Shown here: positions 8,385 through 16,613 of the stretch, in pieces
Layout: the number at the start of each line of letters is the position of its first letter
How positions within the stretch are numbered: position 1 is the first letter of the stretch
Origin: JBPYCR01 sp051846935
GTDB lineage: Bacteria > Bacillota > Bacilli > Bacillales > Amphibacillaceae
Assembly: GCF_051846935.1 (NCBI RefSeq)
Contig: NZ_JBPYCS010000005.1
Span: 91,248-155,247 of the forward strand
Direction: 5' to 3'
Length of the DNA stretch: 64,000 bases
Position numbers and translations under genes: made by a program
The notes under the pieces: generated by a model
Database searches by the model: none
What the model saw: only the letters and a program-made list of their open reading frames with translations
Told to the model about the DNA's origin: nothing

Positions 8385-9671
8385 TTATTTTTCCAAGTTA
8401 TAAAACGCACTTAATCCAGCATATTCACCCATGCCTGCCAATTCGTCTTCAATACGTAGCAGCTGATTGTATTTAGCTACACGATCTGTACGTGATGGTG
8501 CGCCTGTCTTAATTTGCCCAGCATTCGTTGCAACAGCTATATCAGCAATCGTCGCATCCTCTGTTTCACCTGAACGGTGGGATATAACTGCTGTATAGCC
8601 AGCGCGTTTTGCCATTTCAATCGCTTCAAAGGTTTCAGTCAACGTACCGATTTGATTCACCTTAATTAAAATTGAGTTCCCAACACCTTGCTCTATTCCT
8701 TGAGATAGCTTTTCAGTGTTTGTTACAAATAAATCATCGCCAACTAATTGAACCTTGCTGCCAATACGATCCGTCAAGAGCTTGTGGCCTTCCCAATCGT
8801 TTTCATCTAATCCATCTTCAATTGAAATAATTGGATATTTATTAACCATTTCTTCATACCAATCAACCATTTCAGCGGATGTACGAACGATGCCTTCGCC
8901 TTTTAAATGATACTTACCATCCTCATAAAATTCAGAGGAAGCAACATCCATAGCAAGCTTCACTTCCGTATCCGGTGCATAACCAGCAGCTTCAATCGCT
9001 TCCATTATTGTTTGCAATGCTTCTTCATTAGACTTTAAATTAGGTGCGAAGCCGCCCTCGTCTCCAACTGCTGTATTGTAGCCTTTTTCTTTTAGAACTT
9101 TTTTCAATGCATGAAATATTTCTGTACCAGTACGCAATGCTTCCTGGAAAGTAGGTGCAGCAACAGGCATAATCATAAACTCTTGTATATCTACGTTATT
9201 ATCAGCGTGCTCGCCGCCATTTAAGATGTTCATCATTGGTACTGGTAATGTTTTGGCATTAAATCCACCTAAGTAATTATATAGCGGAATTTCAAGATAT
9301 GTGGAAGCAGCATGTGCTGCCGCCATAGAAACACCTAGAATAGCATTCGCTCCTAGCTTACTTTTATTTTTAGTTCCATCAAGTTCTATCATTAATTGAT
9401 CAATAACATTTTGACGCGTAACGTCGATCCCGACTAGTTCAGGAGCAATTACTTCATTTACATTTTCTACCGCTTTTAGAACACCTTTTCCAAAGTAACG
9501 GTTTTCATCATTGTCCCGTAATTCTACTGCTTCGTGTTCTCCTGTAGACGCGCCACTTGGAACTAAAGCCGCTCCAAATGCACCTGATTCTGTAATTATT
9601 TCAACTTCAATTGTAGGGTTTCCTCTGGAGTCCAAAACTTCACGAGCGTAAACATCTGTAATATATGGCAT
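8385..9671 (-). CDS. eno: Enolase
   Basis: Converts 2-phosphoglycerate to phosphoenolpyruvate in the cytosol. The protein has 428 residues, standard for bacterial enolase. The N-terminal signature AREVLDSRGNPTIEVE starts near residue 9. The metal and catalytic region includes GDEGGFAPN near 204, IEDGLDENDWEG near 287, GDDLFVTN near 314 and SHRSGETED near 369. AGGAGAGGTTTAC precedes the ATG. It is the last gene of the cggR operon, 37 bases after gpmI, and is followed by a strong terminator. Confidence 0.98.
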   Translation of the reverse strand: MPYITDVYAREVLDSRGNPTIEVEIITESGAFGAALVPSGASTGEHEAVELRDNDENRYFGKGVLKAVENVNEVIAPELVGIDVTRQNVIDQLMIELDGTKNKSKLGANAILGVSMAAAHAASTYLEIPLYNYLGGFNAKTLPVPMMNILNGGEHADNNVDIQEFMIMPVAAPTFQEALRTGTEIFHALKKVLKEKGYNTAVGDEGGFAPNLKSNEEALQTIMEAIEAAGYAPDTEVKLAMDVASSEFYEDGKYHLKGEGIVRTSAEMVDWYEEMVNKYPIISIEDGLDENDWEGHKLLTDRIGSKVQLVGDDLFVTNTEKLSQGIEQGVGNSILIKVNQIGTLTETFEAIEMAKRAGYTAVISHRSGETEDATIADIAVATNAGQIKTGAPSRTDRVAKYNQLLRIEDELAGMGEYAGLSAFYNLEK

Positions 9672-9708
9672 GTAAACCTCTCCTTATTTTCTATTTATAT
9701 TAATGGTA

Positions 9709-11244
9709 CTATTGCTCTTTAATTAAAGATTCACCTGTCATCTCTTCTGGCTTTTTTATTCCAAGTAAGTCAAGTAATGTTGGCGATAGATCAGCTAAAA
9801 TACCGTTATCCCGCAGTGTAATTCCATCTTTTGTTACGATTACAGGTACTGGATTTGTCGTATGGGCTGTCATCGGCTTGCCATCTGGAGTTATTACCTC
9901 ATCCGAGTTACCGTGATCTGCTGTAATTATAGCATGGCCTCCAAGCTCTACTATCTTATCCACTATTTTACCAAGACATTCGTCAACGACTTCTATTGCT
10001 TTTATCGTCGGCTCCAGCTTACCCGAATGGCCAACCATATCAGGATTTGCGAAATTAAGTATGATTGCTTCGTGTTCTCCACGATCCAATTCCTGAAGCA
10101 AGGCATCGGTAACTTTATAAGCACTCATTTCTGGTTGTAAATCATACGTAGCGACTTTTGGTGAATCAATTAAAATTCGCTTTTCGCCCGGAAATTCCTT
10201 TTCTCGTCCACCGCTCATAAAAAAAGTTACGTGCGGAAACTTTTCTGTCTCTGCTATTCGCAGTTGCTTCTTACCATGTTGAGATAGTACCTCTCCTACT
10301 GTGTTGTCCAAATTGACCGGTTCATACGCAACAAAACCATTTACCGTTTCACTAAAGTTAGTTAGCATTACAAAGTCCAAGTTCTGTGGTACAGCTGGGC
10401 CTCGATCGAAATCGCGAAAATCTTTATTCGCAAATGTCCGTGCTATTTGAATTGCTCGATCGGGTCGGAAATTATAAAAAATAATTGAGTCATTATCTTG
10501 TACCGTCCCGATCGGAAGCTTTTTCTCATCTACTAAAACACTCGGAATAACAAATTCATCGTATATTTGATTTGCATAAGAATCCTCGACTAATTTGTGT
10601 GCATTCGTATATTTTGGCCCTTCACCATATACAATCGCATCATACGTTTTTTTCACTCGATCCCAACGACGATCACGATCCATTGAATAATATCGACCAG
10701 AAATGGTTGCAAATTGCCCTACACCAAGTTCCTTCATTTTCTCTTCGGTCTGTTTGATATACGTTTGTGCCGTTTGTGGTCCTACGTCGCGGCCATCTAA
10801 AAATGCATGAACATATACCTTTTCCACTTGTTGTTCTTTTGCTAATTTTAATAACGCGAATAAATGATCAATATGGCTATGAACGCCGCCATCTGATAAC
10901 AAACCGAACAAGTGCACCGCCGTATTTTTCTGTTTCGCTCGCTGCATCGATTTAATAAATGCTTGCTTTTCAAAAAAATCGCCAGTTTCAATTGATAGGT
11001 TTACTCTCGTTAAGCTTTGATATACAATTCGGCCTGCCCCAATATTGAGATGACCAACCTCAGAATTTCCCATTTGACCATCTGGAAGACCTACGGCTGC
11101 TCCACTCGCCTTTAGTTGATTATGTGGATATTTTCCCCAATAGCGATCAAAATTCGGCTTACTTGCTTGCTTTACGGCATTTCCTTTAGCTTCATTTCGT
11201 ATAGCAAAGCCATCTAAGATGATAAGAGCAGCGAGATTACTCAT
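9709..11244 (-). CDS. gpmI: 2,3-bisphosphoglycerate-independent phosphoglycerate mutase
   Basis: Mn-dependent interconversion of 3- and 2-phosphoglycerate. The protein has 511 residues, typical of the cofactor-independent (alkaline phosphatase superfamily) type. The active-site serine is Ser61 in MGNSEVGH. Metal ligands come from LDGF at the N-terminus, DGRDVGPQ near residue 150 and the C-terminal ITADHGNSDE block with AHTTNPVP. The start codon overlaps the end of tpiA by eight bases, which implies translational coupling. Mn-dependent GPMs in spore formers are known to be pH-sensitive and are shut off during sporulation. Nothing in the sequence tests that here. Confidence 0.97.
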   Translation of the reverse strand: MSNLAALIILDGFAIRNEAKGNAVKQASKPNFDRYWGKYPHNQLKASGAAVGLPDGQMGNSEVGHLNIGAGRIVYQSLTRVNLSIETGDFFEKQAFIKSMQRAKQKNTAVHLFGLLSDGGVHSHIDHLFALLKLAKEQQVEKVYVHAFLDGRDVGPQTAQTYIKQTEEKMKELGVGQFATISGRYYSMDRDRRWDRVKKTYDAIVYGEGPKYTNAHKLVEDSYANQIYDEFVIPSVLVDEKKLPIGTVQDNDSIIFYNFRPDRAIQIARTFANKDFRDFDRGPAVPQNLDFVMLTNFSETVNGFVAYEPVNLDNTVGEVLSQHGKKQLRIAETEKFPHVTFFMSGGREKEFPGEKRILIDSPKVATYDLQPEMSAYKVTDALLQELDRGEHEAIILNFANPDMVGHSGKLEPTIKAIEVVDECLGKIVDKIVELGGHAIITADHGNSDEVITPDGKPMTAHTTNPVPVIVTKDGITLRDNGILADLSPTLLDLLGIKKPEEMTGESLIKEQ

Positions 11245-12001
11245 TCAGATAGCCAGCCTCTACTAGTTGTAAAAATGAAGCAGCCTCTAAACTTGCTCCA
11301 CCGACGAGTGCACCATCAATATGTTTTTGGGCTAACAATTCATTAATATTTGCTGGCTTTACACTGCCACCATATTGAATAACAACTTCATTCGCTGTCT
11401 CCTCTGATGATAAAGAAGCGACGACCGATCGAATATGGGCACAAACTTCATTTGCTTGTTCACTTGAAGCTGTTTTGCCAGTACCAATTGCCCAAATCGG
11501 CTCATATGCAATAATCGTTTCAGATATTTGATTGTCAGTCATACTCGCTAACGCTTGTTTCACCTGGTGTTCAACAACTTTATTTGTTTCATTTGCTTCT
11601 CTTTGCTCTAACGTTTCACCTACACAAACAATTGGAGTTAGTCCAAATTCAAACGCCGCAATTGCTTTTTTGTTTACCGTTTCATCTGTTTCGTTAAATA
11701 ATGCTCTTCGTTCGGAGTGACCAAGAATGACATGTGTAACCCCGATATCTTTTAGCATAAGAGGGCTTACTTCTCCTGTAAAAGCACCATTTGCCTCCTC
11801 GTGCATCGTTTGAGCAGCAATTTTTACGTCTGTGCCACGTGCTGCATCTACCATAGCACTTAAGTAAGGAAACGGAGCACAAACAATCGCTTCCGTATGT
11901 GCATTTGATTTTATGCCTTTAATGATTTCCTCTATAAATTGCGTTGCCTCAGTTAATGTTTTGTTCATCTTCCAGTTACCAGCAATTACTTTTTTACGCA
12001 T
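11237..12001 (-). CDS. tpiA: Triosephosphate isomerase
   Basis: Interconverts dihydroxyacetone phosphate and glyceraldehyde 3-phosphate. The protein has 254 residues from the ATG at 12001, which follows AGAGGTGA. A longer frame upstream overlaps pgk and is spurious. Catalytic residues are visible: Lys in GNWKMNK near residue 8, His in LGHSERR near 95, and Glu in AYEPIWAIGTG near 168. The phosphate-binding GGSV and ALVGGASL blocks lie near the C-terminus. It sits 19 bases after pgk and overlaps gpmI by eight bases, inside the glycolytic operon. Confidence 0.98.
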   Translation of the reverse strand: MRKKVIAGNWKMNKTLTEATQFIEEIIKGIKSNAHTEAIVCAPFPYLSAMVDAARGTDVKIAAQTMHEEANGAFTGEVSPLMLKDIGVTHVILGHSERRALFNETDETVNKKAIAAFEFGLTPIVCVGETLEQREANETNKVVEHQVKQALASMTDNQISETIIAYEPIWAIGTGKTASSEQANEVCAHIRSVVASLSSEETANEVVIQYGGSVKPANINELLAQKHIDGALVGGASLEAASFLQLVEAGYLNE

Positions 12002-12020
12002 TCTCGTTTCACCTCTATAA

Positions 12021-13202
12021 TTATTTATCGTCCAGTGCGCGAACACCTGGTAAGTCTTTTCCTTCCATAAATTCAAGTGAAGCGCCACCACCGGTAGAAA
12101 TATGATCCATTCGCTCTGCCAGTGCAAACTTCTCTACAGCTGCAGCTGAATCGCCACCACCAATTACTGTGTATCCATCTGTATCGGCTAAAGCTTCCGC
12201 TACTTCTTTCGTCCCTCCAGCAAAGGCATTGTATTCAAATACTCCCATTGGGCCATTCCAAATAACGAGTTTTGAATCTAATATTACATCACGAAATGTT
12301 TCTCTTGATTTAGGACCAATGTCTAAGCCGAGCCAGCCATCAGGAATCTGATCAGCAGATACAATTTTGCTGTTTGCCGATGCAGCGAATTGATCAGCTA
12401 CAACTGTATCTTCCTGCATAATGAAGCGTACTCCTTTATCCTCTGCTTTTTGCATGAAGGATTTAGCCAATTCAATTTTATCTTCTTCAAGCAAGGAGTT
12501 GCCGATTTCATACCCTTTTGCTTTTAAGAAGGTATAAGCTAACCCTCCACCTATTATTAAGTTATCTACTTTATCCAATAAATTATCAATTACATCTATC
12601 TTATCTTTTACTTTTGAGCCACCGATAATTGCGGTGAATGGTCTTTCCGGATTTTGCAACGCTTTTCCAAGTACATCTATTTCTTTTTGCATTAAAAATC
12701 CTGCTACGGATGGTAGCTTTTCAGCTACTCCTGCCGTAGAAGCGTGTGCGCGGTGAGCGGTTCCAAATGCATCGTTAACGTAAATATCCGCCATATTCGC
12801 AAAATGTCCGATTAATTGAGGATCATTTTTTTCTTCACCTTCCTCAAATCGCACATTTTCCAGCAATAAAATGTCACCCTCATCGAGCTGCGAAATTGCT
12901 TCATCTACTTCTTCCCCGTAAACTGTATCTGTTTTTAAGATTTGCTTTCCACTTAAATCGCTTAATTGCTTTGCAATGGAGTCCAATCTTAATTCATCAA
13001 CAACGGTGCCTTTCGGTCGACCAAGATGAGAGACGAGTATTACTTTTGCACCTTGCTCGGTTAAGTAATTAATCGTTGGTAATGCCGCTCTAATTCTACG
13101 ATCATCGGAAATCTTTTTATCATGCATCGGAACGTTAAAGTCGACACGACATAAAACTTTCTTTCCTTTAAATTCAATATCGTATAGCGTCTTTTTATCC
13201 AT
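12021..13202 (-). CDS. pgk: Phosphoglycerate kinase
   Basis: Transfers phosphate from 1,3-bisphosphoglycerate to ADP, yielding ATP. The protein has 393 residues. The N-terminal substrate domain begins DIEFKGKKVLCRVDFNVP and includes SHLGRPKG near 59. The C-terminal nucleotide domain carries IIGGSKVKDKI near 194 and the GGGDSAAAVEKF and STGGGASLEF loops. AGAGGAGG precedes the ATG. A terminator between gapA and this gene means pgk is expressed either by read-through or from its own promoter. I could not pick a convincing promoter in the 90-base gap. Confidence 0.98.
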   Translation of the reverse strand: MDKKTLYDIEFKGKKVLCRVDFNVPMHDKKISDDRRIRAALPTINYLTEQGAKVILVSHLGRPKGTVVDELRLDSIAKQLSDLSGKQILKTDTVYGEEVDEAISQLDEGDILLLENVRFEEGEEKNDPQLIGHFANMADIYVNDAFGTAHRAHASTAGVAEKLPSVAGFLMQKEIDVLGKALQNPERPFTAIIGGSKVKDKIDVIDNLLDKVDNLIIGGGLAYTFLKAKGYEIGNSLLEEDKIELAKSFMQKAEDKGVRFIMQEDTVVADQFAASANSKIVSADQIPDGWLGLDIGPKSRETFRDVILDSKLVIWNGPMGVFEYNAFAGGTKEVAEALADTDGYTVIGGGDSAAAVEKFALAERMDHISTGGGASLEFMEGKDLPGVRALDDK

Positions 13203-13288
13203 CGGATTAACCTCCTCTATGTATGTACAAGTACACTTATCATAAGCTGAACAACCTCTATATTACCATTATTAAGTAATAATATATA

Positions 13289-13319
13289 GAAAAAGAGGAG
13301 GCGTTGACCTCCTCTTTTT
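13289..13319 (-). terminator. Intercistronic terminator between gapA and pgk
   Basis: On the minus strand AAAAAGAGGAGG and CCTCCTCTTTTT form a perfect stem around a short loop, within 40 bases of the gapA stop. Its position suggests that part of the transcripts end after gapA, raising gapA dosage relative to downstream genes. Confidence 0.85.
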
Positions 13320-13325
13320 CAGCTA

Positions 13326-14333
13326 TTATAGCCCTTTTTCTTTCATAAACTTAGCCAAATCAACGCAACGAGCAGAGTAAGCCATTTCATTGTCATACCA
13401 AGAAACTACTTTAACGAACGTATCGTCAATAAGCATCGTAGATAATCCATCGACAAGTGAAGAATGTGTATCACCAACAATATCCGTTGATACAAGTGGA
13501 TCTTCACTATATCCTAAAACACCTTTTAAATCTCCATTAGCAGCTTCTTTTAATGCTTCGTTCACTTCTTTTTCAGTTACCTTTTTATCAAGCTCAGCAA
13601 CTAGATCGACAACTGAACCGTCTGGTGTTGGAACACGAATCGCCATTCCATTAAGTTTTCCATCCAACTCTGGTAAAACTTTACCAACAACTTTTGCCGC
13701 ACCCGTAGAAGTAGGTATAATATTCTCTGCTGCTGCTCGAGCTCGACGATAATCCGAATGTGGCAAATCCAAAATTTGTTGATCATTTGTATATGAATGT
13801 ACTGTCGTCATTAAGCCGCGTTTAATTCCAAATTGTTCATGCAAAACCTTTGCAAGGGGAGCTAAACAGTTTGTTGTACAAGATGCATTAGATACAATAT
13901 GATGCTGTCCTGCATCGTATGCTTCTTCATTAACACCCATTACGATCGTTAAATCTTCTTCTTTAGCAGGTGCTGAGATAATAACTTTCTTAGCTCCAGC
14001 CTCTAAATGCTTTTGTGCATCAGAACGATTTGTAAAACGTCCCGTTGATTCTATAACGACTTCCACTCCATGCTCTTTCCAGCCAATATTAGCAGGATCG
14101 CGCTCAGAGAATACAGCAATCTCTTTGTCTCCGACGTTAATTGCAGCTTCGCTTACGCTTACTTCTTCATTTAAGCGCCCATGTACGGAGTCATACTTTA
14201 ACAAATGAGCGAGCATGTTTGCATCTGTTAAATCGTTAATTGCAACAACTTCAACACCTTCTGTTGCTAATGCTTGTCTGAAAATATTTCGTCCAATTCT
14301 TCCAAACCCATTAATTCCTATTTTTACTGTCAT
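13326..14333 (-). CDS. gapA: Glyceraldehyde-3-phosphate dehydrogenase (glycolytic, NAD-dependent)
   Basis: Oxidises glyceraldehyde 3-phosphate to 1,3-bisphosphoglycerate. The protein has 335 residues. The Rossmann motif GINGFGRIGRN starts at residue 6. The acidic residue following the second strand (AINDLTD) favours NAD over NADP. The catalytic Cys152 is in NASCTTNCLAP. The phosphate-binding STGAAK and WYDNEMAYS blocks are intact. It follows cggR by 25 bases and is presumably under its control. The neighbourhood identifies it as the glycolytic GapA rather than the gluconeogenic GapB. Confidence 0.97.
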   Translation of the reverse strand: MTVKIGINGFGRIGRNIFRQALATEGVEVVAINDLTDANMLAHLLKYDSVHGRLNEEVSVSEAAINVGDKEIAVFSERDPANIGWKEHGVEVVIESTGRFTNRSDAQKHLEAGAKKVIISAPAKEEDLTIVMGVNEEAYDAGQHHIVSNASCTTNCLAPLAKVLHEQFGIKRGLMTTVHSYTNDQQILDLPHSDYRRARAAAENIIPTSTGAAKVVGKVLPELDGKLNGMAIRVPTPDGSVVDLVAELDKKVTEKEVNEALKEAANGDLKGVLGYSEDPLVSTDIVGDTHSSLVDGLSTMLIDDTFVKVVSWYDNEMAYSARCVDLAKFMKEKGL

Positions 14334-14358
14334 TCAAATCTCCTCCATTTTTTAATTT

Positions 14359-15381
14359 CTAATTTATGTTATTTATTATTTCTTCAGCTGCAGCCTCATC
14401 GGTTATAAGCAAATTGCTCTTTTTTTGTTTCATATACGAAACAATTGGCAATGCTTTTGACTTGCCACCAGCAATTGTCATTACAAGCTTGGCGCTCGTT
14501 AAATCTTCCAATTGCATTCCGATTGTTCGAGATTTGTATACTACTTCACCAGCTTCGTCGAAATAATAACCAAAAGCTTCACTTACAGCACTGTTATCTT
14601 TTAGCCGTTGTAGAACGTTTTTTGATGTTTTTCTCCTCTTAGCCATCGTTAGAGCATCGCCAACACCGTGCAAAACGATTGCAGCAGCTTTAATTACTTG
14701 TACCGTATCATTAATGGATGGTTCATTCATCATCGTTTGATAAGACGATTCACTCAAAGGGTCTGGGACAAACAATAATCGATAGTCACCTTTTTCCTTT
14801 TCCGCCATTTTAGCTGCAATTGTATTCGCCTGATTTTCTACTTTTTCGCCAACGCCGCCTCGAGCGGGGACAAATAAACATTTGTGTTCACTTCCTAATG
14901 GCGCCATTACGTCGGCAACAGCTGCCATTGTTGTACCACCAGTAACTGCAATTGTCGTGTCGGTTTGTAAATAATTCTTCAAATAGGATACAACAGCCTT
15001 GCCCATTTCCTTTTTTACCGATTCAAGCGTATCGCTATTACCAGAAACGACAATTACGTTCTCGATTTGTAGCTTTTTTGCTAGCTCGTTTTCTAATGTT
15101 GTTAATCCAGATATTTCTCGGTTGAAGTTATGTAATTCACTAATTACTAACTTTCCCTCTTTTGTTACATACATTCCCTTTGTTGACATTTCAATTAACC
15201 CTTGTTCCTGCAAAACCTGCACTTCTTTGCGTACATGCCGCTCTGATAGGTTCGTATTATCAATTATGCCGCGACGACCAATCGGTTCCAGCATTTGAAT
15301 AGTTTGTAATACGGTATACCTTTGGCGCATTAATTGCAGCAAATCCGGAAAGACGTGTTTTAAGCTCATAAAAATACTCAT
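14359..15381 (-). CDS. cggR: Central glycolytic genes regulator CggR
   Basis: DeoR/SorC-type repressor of the gapA operon whose inducer in B. subtilis is fructose 1,6-bisphosphate. The protein has 340 residues. An N-terminal winged helix-turn-helix fills about residues 20-75 (GRRGIIDNTNLSERHVRKEV). A sugar-phosphate-binding domain follows, with TGGTTMAAVADVM near 166 and HGVGDALTMA near 243. AAAAGGAATGG precedes the ATG. Two direct half-sites resembling the B. subtilis CggR operator lie just upstream, so it probably represses its own operon. It is the first gene of the unit that ends with eno. Confidence 0.95.
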   Translation of the reverse strand: MSIFMSLKHVFPDLLQLMRQRYTVLQTIQMLEPIGRRGIIDNTNLSERHVRKEVQVLQEQGLIEMSTKGMYVTKEGKLVISELHNFNREISGLTTLENELAKKLQIENVIVVSGNSDTLESVKKEMGKAVVSYLKNYLQTDTTIAVTGGTTMAAVADVMAPLGSEHKCLFVPARGGVGEKVENQANTIAAKMAEKEKGDYRLLFVPDPLSESSYQTMMNEPSINDTVQVIKAAAIVLHGVGDALTMAKRRKTSKNVLQRLKDNSAVSEAFGYYFDEAGEVVYKSRTIGMQLEDLTSAKLVMTIAGGKSKALPIVSYMKQKKSNLLITDEAAAEEIINNIN

Positions 15382-15403
15382 GTATTAATCCATTCCTTTT
15401 AAA

Positions 15404-15443
15404 CGGGGTAAATATGTCCCGCTACATATTTTTTTGCCCCACT
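15404..15443 (-). promoter_or_regulatory. Probable CggR operator
   Basis: On the minus strand two direct half-sites, GTGGGGCAAAAAAATATG and GCGGGACATATTTA, lie one after the other just before cggR. The known B. subtilis site is a pair of direct repeats of the type CGGGACGTTTT and CGGGACATAT. The second half here is nearly identical over GCGGGACATAT. A weak promoter (TTGCTT-16-TAAAAT) lies at about 15.49 kb upstream. Confidence 0.72.
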
Positions 15444-15644
15444 TAAGGTAAAAAAATATAGAAAACGTAACTTCTCTTTTATTTTACCATAAAATAAAAA
15501 GGAAGCAACGTTTTTCCTGCCTGTATTTTAAGTATATATGTTACTTATATGACTACGTTTTTTATACGCACAAATACGGTCGCGTTTTTTACATAACGAT
15601 CGTTCAAATAATCGATAATATAATCCGTCTCCTTTTCTATACAA

Positions 15645-15887
15645 CTAACTATATTTCTTTATAGCATGCTCCAACGATTCAAAATTCAATTCTTCACAAT
15701 TTAAGCGAATATCATTCATTTCTACTGTAGGTATGAGCAACTGATATTCTTCCAACCATTCCTCTTTCGTGTAAATATCCCTTTCATCCAGTTCGAATGG
15801 ATAATATTTTTGCAGCAGCAAAATAATTGCACGTGCTTCCTCGCATAAGGAGCAATTTTCCTTTGTATAAAAAACGACTTGTAGCAT
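15645..15887 (-). CDS. Small glutaredoxin-like thiol protein
   Basis: Predicted cytosolic thioredoxin-fold protein of 80 residues. A beta-alpha start carries the redox motif CSLC at residues 12-15 (VVFYTKENCSLCEEA). It is followed by DIYTKEEWLEEYQLLIPTVEM, where the cis-proline expected in this fold is in IPTV. These are features of the DUF836/glutaredoxin family often found before cggR in Bacilli. The second ATG (15887) has GAGGGGA at proper spacing, while the first overlaps it. The partner proteins are unknown. It is divergent from nothing nearby and lies 260 bases before cggR on the same strand. Confidence 0.8.
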   Translation of the reverse strand: MLQVVFYTKENCSLCEEARAIILLLQKYYPFELDERDIYTKEEWLEEYQLLIPTVEMNDIRLNCEELNFESLEHAIKKYS

Positions 15888-15978
15888 ATACATTCCCCTC
15901 GTATATTATGTTTAGGCATCATTGTTCCGCCTAACGTTTCTAAATGTTTCTATACCAATAATCGGGTATGTTATACCC

Positions 15979-16108
15979 GTTACTTTGTACTACAGGCGGA
16001 TGCTTTCCGCGGGCATGGCTTGAGCCCCTTCGGAAGAAAACCACTTCCTGTGGGGTCTCAAGACGCATGCTTTTCCCGCAGGAGTCGCCGCCTTTCGTTC
16101 CAAGTAAC
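15979..16108. repeat. 130-bp imperfect palindromic intergenic repeat
   Basis: The two arms read GTTACTTTG...GGCGGATGCTTTCCGCGGGCAT...CTTGAGCCCC and its inverse (GGGGTCTCAAG...GCATGC...GGCGCC-like...AAGTAAC). They pair over about 45 bases with interruptions. A related half is present at about 57.23-57.35 kb and a short arm at 40.90-40.94 kb. It has no coding capacity. It resembles the mobile palindromes common in Bacillaceae intergenic regions. The rest of the 15.89-16.57 kb gap shows only a short reverse-strand reading-frame remnant near 16.2-16.3 kb. Confidence 0.75.
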
Positions 16109-16566
16109 TAATAAGTGCAATGATTATAAGTGATTGAGACCCTATCTGAATAATATGTCAAACATCTTAAACGTTCGGTGATATTCCTAAATAATCGTCT
16201 TAGGATCATTTGGGACAATTCTTATCCCCCTTGCGAGCATAACCGCATTAGCAAGACTGTTTCCCAGTGTGCGTTTTCCTTCATACACGCTGGCTGCACA
16301 CCTTGCTATTCGAACCTGGATGTTCGTTTTGTGTTGCCTTTTTTAAGAAAATAGTACCTTGATAAATCAATAAATAATTATTTTCTTCTTGACATATTGC
16401 CGCAGGTCTTCTTCAAACGATTGTCTTCCTATGTTTCTTACCGATTATTTTTCCACACGAATTGTCAACCCTTTATTTGCTTTATACTTTATTTGCTTTA
16501 TAATAGTACAGTTTATAAATGAAGTAAATCGGAAATTGTTTTTGACAACTTATTTAGCGCATGTAA

Positions 16567-16603
16567 AAAACCAAGCCTTTCTATAAATTGAATGGCTTGG
16601 TTT
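16567..16603 (-). terminator. rocB terminator
   Basis: On the minus strand AAACCAAGCC and GGCTTGGTTT form a ten-base stem followed by a TTTT run. It lies about ten bases past the rocB stop codon. Confidence 0.85.
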
Positions 16604-16613
16604 CGCTTTTTAA

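Noticed and set aside
11237..12127. A longer tpiA beginning at 12127
   Set aside because: The extra 42 residues lie inside pgk in another frame, and the ATG at 12001 has a good ribosome-binding site and the normal family N-terminus.
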